NCBI GenBank assembly: GCA_023430065.1
Contig: JAEZCG010000002.1
Location: 1-9,268, forward strand
From: Pseudomonadota bacterium
Lineage (GTDB): Bacteria; Pseudomonadota; Gammaproteobacteria; Burkholderiales; SHXO01
DNA length: 9,268 nt
Reading direction: 5' to 3'
Each line of letters begins with the position of its first letter. Position 1 is the first letter of the stretch. Position numbers and translations under genes: made by a program. Of this stretch, positions 1 through 4,442 are shown in pieces. Below the pieces are notes generated by a model. It worked only from the letters and a program-made list of their open reading frames with translations, was not told the DNA's origin and made no database searches.

Positions 1-82
1 GCGCATCGCCCGCCGCTTCGGGCAGAACGCCGCGGTGGCCGGGCGGCGCGGCCGCGTGCCGGTGCTGGTCTGGACCGACTGA
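1..82 (+). CDS. C-terminal tail of a DUF3293-like protein (5' end outside window)
   Basis: Only the last 26 codons are present, read from base 2 and ending in TGA at 80-82. The visible peptide contains RRFGQNAAVAG and ends VPVLVWTD. The 'FGQNA-V' stretch followed by a short hydrophobic end such as VPxLV resembles the C-terminus of DUF3293-family proteins, small soluble bacterial proteins of unknown function; that match is from memory of the family. A strong inverted repeat follows 7 bases after the stop, fitting the end of a transcription unit. With only 26 residues visible the family call is tentative, but coding status is well supported by the clean frame and stop. Confidence 0.55.
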   Translation, partial: RIARRFGQNAAVAGRRGRVPVLVWTD

Positions 83-89
83 CACCCGG

Positions 90-110
90 CTGGCTCATCT
101 GATGAGCCAG
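90..110 (+). terminator. Perfect 10-bp inverted repeat after the DUF3293-like gene (possible terminator)
   Basis: CTGGCTCATC at 90-99 is the exact reverse complement of GATGAGCCAG at 101-110, with one base between. As RNA this folds into an 8-bp stem with a 5-nt loop. It lies just after the stop at 82. No T-run follows on either strand, so it is not a textbook intrinsic terminator. It could be a 3'-end stabilising hairpin or a protein-binding palindrome. Confidence 0.45.
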
Positions 111-144
111 TTCCCGGCGCATCCTTGGCGCATTGTTCATCGAG

Positions 145-151
145 AGGGAGG
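145..151 (+). promoter_or_regulatory. Strong Shine-Dalgarno in front of a leader ORF
   Basis: The purine-rich run GAGAGGGAGG covers 142-151 and ends 5 bases before the ATG at 157. It is the best ribosome binding site in this part of the window. It serves the short ORF at 157-213 rather than the larger gene starting at 210, which has only a weak GGTCGGG-like sequence upstream. Confidence 0.5.
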
Positions 152-156
152 CGGCC

Positions 157-213
157 ATGCTGTCCAAGATCAGTCCGGTCCACGTGCGATTTCGCGGCGG
201 TCGGGTTCGATGA
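157..213 (+). CDS. Possible 18-residue leader peptide, ATGA-coupled to the next gene
   Basis: ATG at 157 opens an 18-codon ORF, MLSKISPVHVRFRGGRVR, ending in TGA at 211-213. It has a well-placed Shine-Dalgarno (GGGAGG, 5-nt spacing). Its stop overlaps the ATG at 210-212 of the downstream gene as ATGA, the classic arrangement for translational coupling. The peptide is basic, with six K or R residues, and resembles no family I know. A 4-base overlap could arise by chance in GC-rich DNA, but combined with the SD pattern it suggests ribosomes enter at 157 and reinitiate at 210. The alternative is that the leader is not real and translation starts directly at 210. Confidence 0.35.
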   Translation: MLSKISPVHVRFRGGRVR

Positions 214-725
214 GCATCCTGACCGAAGCACTGAGCATCGTCGTGGAAAACCGGGTGCTTGCGCGCCGCTATCCAGGCGGTGTCGCAGGGTTCGCGCGCG
301 ACTGTCCCAACGCGAGCTTCTGCACGGACGGGCGCCTCAGCCGCGTCGGCTTTCTGTCGCCGCGCGATACGCGCTTCTTCCTGGGCCTGCTCGAGGCCGC
401 GCAGTTGCATGCGCGCGGACCGGCGCGCGCCCCGGAGGTGGCCGTGGTCGACCAGAACGTGGGACTTCTGCATCCGTGCCTGTGGATCGAGTTCGGGTAC
501 ACCGAGGAGGGTCTGCCCGTGTGCTGGCACGCGGCCCACCGTCCCGGCCGGCTGGCCGTGCCTCCCGACTGGCGGGCGGAGCAGGCGGGCGCCTTCGAGA
601 CGCTGCCGGACGTTCCGTTCCCTCGGCTCATGCGCTACCTGCGCACGGAGGACCGCCTCGACTGGTACCAGAACCGTCGAACGGGGGAACTCCTGTACAT
701 CGACACCCCGTTCGTGACGCACTGA
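210..725 (+). CDS. Conserved-looking soluble protein of unknown function (YPGG/DCPN type)
   Basis: A 171-residue protein with no signal peptide or membrane segment. I do not recognise a named domain. Visible landmarks are YPGG (21-24), RDCPNASFC (30-38), a VGFLSP motif (47-51), then VAVVDQN (77-83), HPCLWIEFGY (89-98) and VCWH (104-107). There are four cysteines (32, 38, 90 and 105), a pattern that could bind metal, though this is inference. From memory, similar unnamed proteins in Proteobacteria start near a short strand followed by YPGG and DCPN, which supports the start at 210 over an in-frame ATG at 102. The ATG at 102 lies inside the inverted repeat at 90-110, lacks a Shine-Dalgarno, and would add 36 low-complexity residues. 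The gene may be coupled to the small ORF ending at 213. Confidence 0.72.
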   Translation: MSILTEALSIVVENRVLARRYPGGVAGFARDCPNASFCTDGRLSRVGFLSPRDTRFFLGLLEAAQLHARGPARAPEVAVVDQNVGLLHPCLWIEFGYTEEGLPVCWHAAHRPGRLAVPPDWRAEQAGAFETLPDVPFPRLMRYLRTEDRLDWYQNRRTGELLYIDTPFVTH

Positions 726-794
726 GGTCAGCGATCCGCCGATCGTCCGATCCCTGGCAAGATGGACGCTTCGAGTGCGCGCGAGGTTGCCGGC

Positions 795-1319
795 ATGCCG
801 GAGACGATCCTGGAGTGGATGGAATTGCTCAGCTATGTCGTCACCGTCGTCGGCCTTCCGCTTGCGATCTATGTGTTCCTGGCCGAGCAGCGCAAGGAGC
901 GGCAGAACGAGGAGGAGGAGATCCACCAGCGCCTGTCTGACGAGTACAACGACTTTCTCAAGCTCGTCATCGACAATGCGGATCTGCAACTGCTCAGCAA
1001 GACCGGGGCGCAGGGCGAACTGACGCCCGAGCAGCACGAACGCAAGCAGGCCATCTTCGGGATCCTGATCGCCTTGTTCGAGCGTGCCTACATTCTCGTC
1101 TACGAGGACGACATGGACAGGCAGCGGCGCAGGCTATGGCAGTCCTGGGAGGATTACATGCGCGACTGGTGCGCACGGCGCGACTTCCGCCAGGTGCTGC
1201 CCGAGCAGCTGGAAGGCGAGGACTTGGATTTCGCCCGGTACATGTTGAGCCTGGCAGGACTGGAGCCCGCGGCCGATGCGCGCGAGACGCTCACCCCTCA
1301 CGGTGACCGGCGCACGTAG
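795..1319 (+). CDS. Single-pass membrane-anchored protein of unknown function
   Basis: A 174-residue protein. A hydrophobic segment at about residues 11-30 (LLSYVVTVVGLPLAIYVFLA) is followed by a highly charged, probably coiled stretch rich in R, K, E and Q (31-48). A helical, mainly cytoplasmic-looking domain then contains EYNDFL (50-55), a second hydrophobic helix IFGILIALFERAYIL (87-101), YEDDMDRQRRRLWQSWEDYMRDW (103-125) and DFARYM (145-150). This resembles small proteins of unknown function in which an N-terminal helix anchors a cytoplasmic helical domain; I cannot name a family. Start 795 is preferred because GAGG (783-786) lies 8 bases upstream and the next residues lead straight into the helix. 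An in-frame ATG at 762 would add 11 residues with a poorer ribosome site. The gene lies 69 bases after the previous stop on the same strand, so co-transcription is possible. Confidence 0.68.
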   Translation: MPETILEWMELLSYVVTVVGLPLAIYVFLAEQRKERQNEEEEIHQRLSDEYNDFLKLVIDNADLQLLSKTGAQGELTPEQHERKQAIFGILIALFERAYILVYEDDMDRQRRRLWQSWEDYMRDWCARRDFRQVLPEQLEGEDLDFARYMLSLAGLEPAADARETLTPHGDRRT

Positions 1320-1426
1320 CGCGCAGCGCTGTCGACGACGCGGCGATGGTTCTGCCTCGACGACTGGTCGATCGTCGTCGTGACGAAGCCGCGGCCGGCG
1401 GGCGTGTCGGAGCGACGCGAGCGAGG

Positions 1427-1475
1427 CCTGCGGAACCCGAAGAGATGTAACACATCTAAAGAACAATTCCGCAGG
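1427..1475. repeat. Nested inverted repeat (9-bp outer, 6-bp inner arms)
   Basis: The outer arms CCTGCGGAA (1427-1435) and TTCCGCAGG (1467-1475) are perfect reverse complements, extendable by GGCC on both sides with one bulged G. Within the 31-base interval lies a second perfect pair, AGATGT (1443-1448) and ACATCT (1452-1457), separated by AAC. The interior is AT-rich, in contrast to the GC-rich flanks. The structure could be an RNA stem with an apical hairpin, or DNA operators nested around a promoter. There is no T-run for an intrinsic terminator. Confidence 0.5.
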
Positions 1476-1558
1476 GCCGATGAATGGCCTGGCGGCTGTG
1501 AAGCGCGCGCCGTGACGGGCGCGCTGCACGACCAGTCAAACACGCTGTCGCGAGAATA

Positions 1559-1691
1559 CAAAAGCGGCAGAGCTTTGCATCGGGGCTGGTAATCCCGATG
1601 GCGAAAGCATCCATCGTCGCGCGGCTCGGGGAGGCATCCTGCCTCGTCCCAGCGCGCGCTGGCGGCAAAAGGCTGTAGGATTCAGCCCTTT
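1559..1691 (+). ncRNA. Chain of hairpins: candidate structured leader or small RNA before the MazG-like gene
   Basis: In 133 bases I find successive perfect stems. CATCGGG/CCCGATG (1578-1584/1594-1600) is extended by outer GCTTT/AAAGC (1572-1576/1604-1608). GAGGCA/TGCCTC (1631-1636/1640-1645) has a 3-nt loop. CCAGCGCGCGCTGG (1649-1662) is a 14-bp palindrome. AAAAGGCTG/CAGCCCTTT (1667-1675/1683-1691) has one bulge. Competing pairings exist: AAAGC at 1561-1565 can also take GCTTT, and CGATGG (1596-1601) can pair with CCATCG (1611-1616). A GAAA tetraloop candidate lies at 1603-1606. The last hairpin ends 14 bases before the ATG at 1706 and is flanked by short T-runs on either strand (CTTT on plus, TTTT on minus), so it could act as a weak terminator or attenuator. 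I do not recognise any known riboswitch or RNA family. Confidence 0.35.
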
Positions 1692-1705
1692 GCGTCCGCC
1701 CTGCA

Positions 1706-2062
1706 ATGACTCCGCCACTTTCGCTCGAGCACATCCGCAATCAGTTGCGCGCCTTCGTCGCCGAACGCGATTGGGATCAGTTCCACAATCCGAAGAACCT
1801 GGCCATGGCCCTGGTCGTCGAAGCCGGGGAACTGATGGAGCACTTCCAGTGGCTGAGCGCCGAGCAGGCCGATGCGCTGGATGCCCAGGCGCGCGCCGAA
1901 GTCGAACTCGAAGTGGCGGATGTGCTGCTGTTCCTGCTGCGCTTGTGCGACAGACTGGACATCGACCCGCTGCAGGCCGCACAGCGCAAGCTCATCCTCA
2001 ATGCGCAGAAGTACCCGGTCGACAAGTCGCGCGGGCGTTCGACCAAGTACGACAAGCTCTAG
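1706..2062 (+). CDS. MazG-like nucleotide pyrophosphohydrolase (short, single domain)
   Basis: A 118-residue all-alpha NTP pyrophosphatase of the MazG/dCTPase (RS21-C6-like) group. These enzymes hydrolyse a (d)NTP to the monophosphate plus pyrophosphate and clean damaged or excess nucleotides from the cytosolic pool. Visible motifs are NPKNLAMALVVEAGELMEHFQW (28-49), giving the metal-binding EAGEL (E39, E42); EVADVLLFLLRLCDRL (69-84), giving the second EVAD motif (E69, D72); and LNAQKYPVDKSRGRSTKY (98-115), with the usual K102-Y-P. The length fits the one-domain family; full MazG is about twice as long. The exact substrate cannot be told. No clear Shine-Dalgarno precedes ATG 1706, but the protein start matches the family. 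The gene follows the hairpin-rich leader and is followed 50 bases later by rlmJ on the same strand, so they may share a transcript. Confidence 0.92.
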   Translation: MTPPLSLEHIRNQLRAFVAERDWDQFHNPKNLAMALVVEAGELMEHFQWLSAEQADALDAQARAEVELEVADVLLFLLRLCDRLDIDPLQAAQRKLILNAQKYPVDKSRGRSTKYDKL

Positions 2063-2112
2063 CCATCTGCCGGCGTGTCCGGCGCGCCCCTCGGCTTCTC
2101 CGGTACCCGCTC

Positions 2113-2955
2113 ATGCTCGCCTACCGTCATCTGTTCCACGCGGGAAACTTCGCAGACGTGTTCAAGCACGCGCTGCTCACGCGCCTGCTAATCGCCTTGG
2201 GGCGCAAGGAGAAGCCGTTCTGCTACGTCGAGTCGCACGCGGGTATCGGGCTGTACGACCTCTCGCACCCATGGGCGCAGAAGCTCGGCGAGTATCGCGC
2301 GGGCATCGAGCGTCTGTGGGAGCGCGATGACATCCCTGCGCTGTTGCAGCCTTACCTGGCCGCCGTGCGTGCCGAGAATACGCACCGCCGGCTGCGCTGG
2401 TACCCCGGTTCGCCGCGCATCGCGCGCGGACTGCTGCGTTCCGGTGATCGTGCCGAATTGGTCGAACTCAATCGGGACGACGCCAACGCGCTCGGCCGGT
2501 TGTTCGACGGGGATCGTCAGGTACACGTGCACCTGATGGACGGCTACCAGGCGCTCAAGGCGCTCCTGCCGCCCAAGGAGCGCCGCGGGCTGGTGCTGGT
2601 CGATTCGTCGTTCGACCGCGCACACGAGTTCGCGCGCCTGGCCGACGCGCTCTCGCTCGCCCACCGGCGCTGGTCGAGTGGAATCTACGCGCTGTGGTAT
2701 CCGCTCATGGACGCCTCCACCATGCGCGCCTTCGAGCGCGACGTGCGCGCGCGCGGCATCCGCAAGATTCTTCGACTCGAATTGTCGGTGCTGCCCGAAG
2801 GCTGGAACGACAGCCTGCGCGGTTGCGGGATGCTGGTGGTCAATCCGCCGTACGGATTCGAGGAGGAGGCAGGTGCCCTCCTGCCCTGGTTGTGGGGCGC
2901 GCTGTCCGAAGCGCGCACCGGCGGATACGACGTGCGCTGGCTGGTTCCCGAGTGA
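2113..2955 (+). CDS. rlmJ: 23S rRNA (adenine(2030)-N6)-methyltransferase RlmJ
   Basis: A 280-residue cytosolic SAM-dependent methyltransferase that methylates N6 of A2030 (E. coli numbering) in 23S rRNA; the length equals that of E. coli RlmJ. Family landmarks are MLAYRHLFHAGNFADVFKH at the N-terminus, the SAM-binding motif VESHAGIGLYDL (39-50), WYPGSP (96-101), GIYALWYP (190-197), IRKILRLELSVLP (216-228), LVVNPPYGFEEE (241-252) and LPWL plus the final WLVPE. The start at 2113 gives the canonical N-terminus although no strong Shine-Dalgarno is visible; the frame stays open far upstream through the MazG-like gene, but that extension is not coding. Odd point: catalytic motif IV, DPPY at 164-167 in E. 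coli, reads D164-S-S-F167 here (codons GAT TCG TCG TTC). The catalytic Asp position is retained but both prolines are serine. The enzyme may still be active, altered or impaired. The family call is very sure. Confidence 0.95.
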   Translation: MLAYRHLFHAGNFADVFKHALLTRLLIALGRKEKPFCYVESHAGIGLYDLSHPWAQKLGEYRAGIERLWERDDIPALLQPYLAAVRAENTHRRLRWYPGSPRIARGLLRSGDRAELVELNRDDANALGRLFDGDRQVHVHLMDGYQALKALLPPKERRGLVLVDSSFDRAHEFARLADALSLAHRRWSSGIYALWYPLMDASTMRAFERDVRARGIRKILRLELSVLPEGWNDSLRGCGMLVVNPPYGFEEEAGALLPWLWGALSEARTGGYDVRWLVPE

Positions 2956-3103
2956 GGCAGGTGCGGTGCGCGGCGGTTAGCGCCACGCCCGATCATCGGC
3001 AGGACGCTCCGTGCGTCGAAGTGCGGCGGGGCGCCTATGGCGGAGGCGTTCGTCAGTACCGGTGCACCGGCCGCCGTGCCCAGGTTTCGAAGGTATTCCA
3101 GGC
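2956..3103. other. Convergent intergenic region between rlmJ and the Nudix-like gene
   Basis: 148 bases separate the ends of two convergent genes. No intrinsic terminator with a T-run is visible on either strand. There are weak symmetric elements, GGCG-GTTAG-CGCC (2972-2984) and CCGAT-C-ATCGG (2989-2999), and a perfect 12-bp palindrome CCGGTGCACCGG (3059-3070). Any of these could help end transcription from either side. Rho-dependent termination is an equally good explanation. Confidence 0.4.
3059..3070. repeat. Perfect 12-bp palindrome CCGGTGCACCGG
   Basis: The twelve bases equal their own reverse complement. It lies between convergent genes 33 bases past the Nudix-like stop. It could be a weak hairpin or a protein-binding site; GC-rich DNA produces such palindromes by chance fairly often. 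Confidence 0.3.
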
Positions 3104-3631
3104 TCAGGAAGGATTCCGCGGCATCGCGACACGGCGCAGTGCCCAGTCGAGCACCACCGCGAGCCGCGGGGGCAGGATGTCCTCCGCCTCGTCGAATGTG
3201 GCCCAGGCAAAGCCATAGTCCTCTTCCGCATCGGCATCTGCGGGCAGGCGCAGCGTGATCTCGGCCACGGGGCTTTCCGCCAGGTAGTAGCGGGACACGC
3301 GTCCGTCATCGAACGCGACCGTTTCCCGGTATTCCTCGCCCCAGGGAAACTCGAGATCCTCCAGGCCAGTGGCCGCGCGCGTTTCCTCGATCGCCGCCTG
3401 GAGCGCTCCGCTTTCGTCCGCCACCGGGGTCTTGGGAAAATCCCAGCTGTCGAAGGTGCGCAGGCAGAGCAGGCGCAACCTGGAACCGTCGTGGTGCACG
3501 ACGACCAGTCCGGCCGACAGGTCCTTCTGGGGAAGCGGCGTATCGATCACGTGGAGTGGCCCGCACAAAGACTTGCAGACGGCGCAAGCGGCGCGCCTGT
3601 CCGGCAATGTGAAGCGGAGCGGCGCCGGCAT
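3104..3631 (-). CDS. Nudix-fold protein with a degenerate Nudix box
   Basis: A 175-residue protein of the Nudix superfamily, closest in layout to Ap4A-hydrolase-like members. DLSAGLVVVHHDG (37-49), LLCLRTFDSWDFPK (54-67), EEYRETVAFDDGRVSRYYLAE (99-119) and FAWATFDEAEDILPPRLAVVLDWA (141-164) all fit that fold. In the Nudix signature GX5EX7REUXEEXGU (68-90), however, only E83, G89 and L90 match. G68 is Thr, the first Glu is S74, Arg is E82, and the two adjacent glutamates that bind catalytic metal are A86 and A87. Ordinary pyrophosphohydrolase activity is therefore doubtful; a binding or regulatory role is possible. Start: ATG at 3631 adds about 36 residues with three cysteines (C16, C19, C23) before the domain. 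The frame is open further upstream, so the start is uncertain; a GTG at 3551 is another option. It lies 64 bases after the DUF4124 gene on the same strand, probably co-transcribed. Confidence 0.8.
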   Translation of the reverse strand: MPAPLRFTLPDRRAACAVCKSLCGPLHVIDTPLPQKDLSAGLVVVHHDGSRLRLLCLRTFDSWDFPKTPVADESGALQAAIEETRAATGLEDLEFPWGEEYRETVAFDDGRVSRYYLAESPVAEITLRLPADADAEEDYGFAWATFDEAEDILPPRLAVVLDWALRRVAMPRNPS

Positions 3632-3644
3632 CCAGTCCCGCGCC

Positions 3645-3682
3645 GCCCCTCGAACGGCGGGTCGAGGGGCAAGTCGACCCGC
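3645..3682 (-). promoter_or_regulatory. Two overlapping, mutually exclusive 9-bp hairpins between the DUF4124 and Nudix genes
   Basis: GCCCCTCGA (3645-3653) pairs perfectly with TCGAGGGGC (3662-3670). GCGGGTCGA (3657-3665) pairs perfectly with TCGACCCGC (3674-3682). Both have 8-base loops and both use TCGA at 3662-3665, so only one can form at a time. Read on the minus strand, they start about 13 bases after the DUF4124 stop and end 13 bases before the Nudix ATG at 3631. No T-run follows, so this is not an intrinsic terminator. It could tune translation of the second gene or protect the first gene's 3' end. A caveat is that the Nudix frame is open through this region. Confidence 0.4.
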
Positions 3683-3695
3683 AAACGGCAGGCGC

Positions 3696-4220
3696 TCAGC
3701 GGAAGCTGATGCCGCGCTGCCTGGGTGCGTGCGGCTTGGGACCGCTACCACCGCCAGGCTTGCCGCCGCACGGTCCGCCCCGGCAATGTCCCTTCGGTCC
3801 ATCCGCCACCGGGCCCAGCGGATACGACGGCCACCAGACGGTGCCGCCGACGGCCGCATCGGCCTGGTCGTCCAACGCCTGCAGGCGCTCGATCTGTGCC
3901 AGCTTGAGCTGGCGATCCAGTTCGTGCGCTTCGGCGCGCAGCCGCATTTCCTGCATCTGCGCCAGGGCGGCGCGCTCCTCGCGCAGCCGGGCGATCGACT
4001 GCTCGCGCGACTGCTGCAGCGCAGCGTCGCAAGCGGCCGTCTCGCACGTGCGCACGGTCTCGGTCAGGTTGGCCGAGGCGACGGTGTTGTCGTCGCATGC
4101 GCTGTCGCTATACGTGACATCGCCGGTGGGCGCAACGCAGCGGAACACGTCCGCCAGTGCCGGCGTCGCCAGCGCGGCGAGGCTCAACGCGAAGGAAGTA
4201 ACAAAGATTTTTCGTTTCAT
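3696..4220 (-). CDS. Secreted DUF4124-domain protein with coiled coil and Gly/Pro tail
   Basis: A 174-residue protein. An N-terminal signal peptide MKRKIFVTSFALSLAALA (cleavage likely after ALA at 21-23) is followed by a DUF4124-type domain: DVFRCVAPTGDVTYSDSAC (24-42), with cysteines C28, C42, C59 and C64 probably forming disulfides in the periplasm. Residues 66-120 are rich in E, R, Q, A and L and look like a long helix or coiled coil. The C-terminal part (125-174) holds WWPSYP and a Gly/Pro/Lys-rich tail containing HCRGGPCGGKPGGG. DUF4124 proteins are widespread in Proteobacteria and have no established function. The start at 4220 is well supported by Shine-Dalgarno GAGGAGA 7 bases upstream and by the signal peptide. 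It is the first gene of a likely two-gene unit with the Nudix-like gene and is transcribed divergently from the AsmA gene. Confidence 0.88.
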   Translation of the reverse strand: MKRKIFVTSFALSLAALATPALADVFRCVAPTGDVTYSDSACDDNTVASANLTETVRTCETAACDAALQQSREQSIARLREERAALAQMQEMRLRAEAHELDRQLKLAQIERLQALDDQADAAVGGTVWWPSYPLGPVADGPKGHCRGGPCGGKPGGGSGPKPHAPRQRGISFR

Positions 4221-4227
4221 ATCAAGG

Positions 4228-4234
4228 TCTCCTC
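4228..4234 (-). promoter_or_regulatory. Shine-Dalgarno of the DUF4124 gene
   Basis: GAGGAGA on the minus strand lies 7 bases upstream of the ATG at 4220. It fixes the start of the signal-peptide-bearing protein. Its upstream edge touches the palindrome at 4233-4247. Confidence 0.8.
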
Positions 4235-4247
4235 GAGATGATCTCGA
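4233..4247. repeat. 15-bp palindrome adjoining the DUF4124 ribosome site
   Basis: TCGAGAT (4233-4239) and ATCTCGA (4241-4247) are perfect reverse complements around a single central base. The palindrome touches the Shine-Dalgarno of the minus-strand gene. It could be an operator for a dimeric regulator or an RNA hairpin that limits ribosome access. No matching regulator can be named from sequence alone. Confidence 0.4.
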
Positions 4248-4256
4248 TGTCCCATC

Positions 4257-4282
4257 ATGCCAAACTGAGCGCCACTTGGCAT
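4257..4282. promoter_or_regulatory. Inverted repeat ATGCCAA-N12-TTGGCAT in a divergent promoter region
   Basis: Perfect 7-bp arms at 4257-4263 and 4276-4282 with a 12-base spacer give a centre-to-centre distance of 19, compatible with a dimeric regulator binding successive faces of DNA. It lies in the 222-bp space between the divergent DUF4124 and AsmA genes. On the minus strand a weak -35-like TTGATG overlaps its upstream arm. Promoter assignment is tentative. Confidence 0.35.
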
Positions 4283-4291
4283 CAATTTCCT

Positions 4292-4316
4292 GCGACCGCG
4301 TTTGCGACACGGTCGC
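4292..4316. repeat. Inverted repeat GCGACCG-N11-CGGTCGC
   Basis: Perfect 7-bp arms at 4292-4298 and 4310-4316 in the divergent intergenic region. It precedes a TAGAAT hexamer at 4332-4337 that could be a -10 element for the AsmA gene, although no good -35 sits at the right distance. It could be an operator or a chance GC-rich symmetry. Confidence 0.25.
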
Positions 4317-4430
4317 CCGTTCTGCACCCCGTAGAATGCGCAACAGGCGCAGGTGTCGACACGCCTGCCCGGTCGCGCGTTGCTGGATCCACCACGTTTA
4401 GTCCCCCCGACCCTTGATGATTCGCTGCAT

Positions 4431-4436
4431 GGGAGA
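4431..4436 (+). promoter_or_regulatory. Shine-Dalgarno deciding the AsmA start
   Basis: GGGAGA lies 6 bases upstream of GTG at 4443. An in-frame GTG at 4353 has no such site and falls inside a GTGTCGACAC palindrome, so 4443 is the better start. Confidence 0.65.
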
Positions 4437-4442
4437 ACGTCC

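Larger units (their letters stand above)
1320..1705. other. 386-bp non-coding stretch rich in inverted repeats
   Basis: No convincing gene occurs here; the short open frames have arginine-rich or random composition and no ribosome sites. The stretch instead holds many inverted repeats: CGACGA/TCGTCG (1358-1363/1372-1377), the nested pair at 1427-1475, and a run of hairpins from 1561 to 1691 described separately. The part around 1441-1470 and 1553-1564 is distinctly more AT-rich than its surroundings, as promoters often are, but I could not place a good -35/-10 pair. Candidate roles are a structured 5' leader of the downstream MazG-like gene, a small RNA, or both. Confidence 0.6.

Noticed and set aside
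102..209. Upstream ATG extending the first hypothetical protein by 36 residues
   Set aside because: It starts inside the inverted repeat at 90-110, has no Shine-Dalgarno, and the added residues look random. The domain begins naturally at 210.
1380..1592. Possible 70-residue ORF in the hairpin-rich intergenic region
   Set aside because: It begins at GTG without a ribosome site, has no hydrophobic core or motif, and runs straight through the nested inverted repeat; structure, not coding, explains the stretch better.
1559..1705. Known riboswitch (TPP, SAH, glycine, c-di-GMP, fluoride) before the MazG-like gene
   Set aside because: None of the conserved core strings of these families that I know is present. 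Only the hairpin architecture can be claimed.
1690..2112. Upstream extension of the rlmJ frame to about 421 codons
   Set aside because: It overlaps the MazG-like gene in another frame and is arginine-rich noise. RlmJ proteins begin at the MLAYRH-type N-terminus and are 280 residues long.
4332..4337. TAGAAT as a sigma-70 -10 box for the AsmA gene
   Set aside because: It matches 5 of 6 consensus bases, but no reasonable -35 hexamer lies 16-18 bases upstream; TTGCGA at 4302-4307 is 24 bases away.
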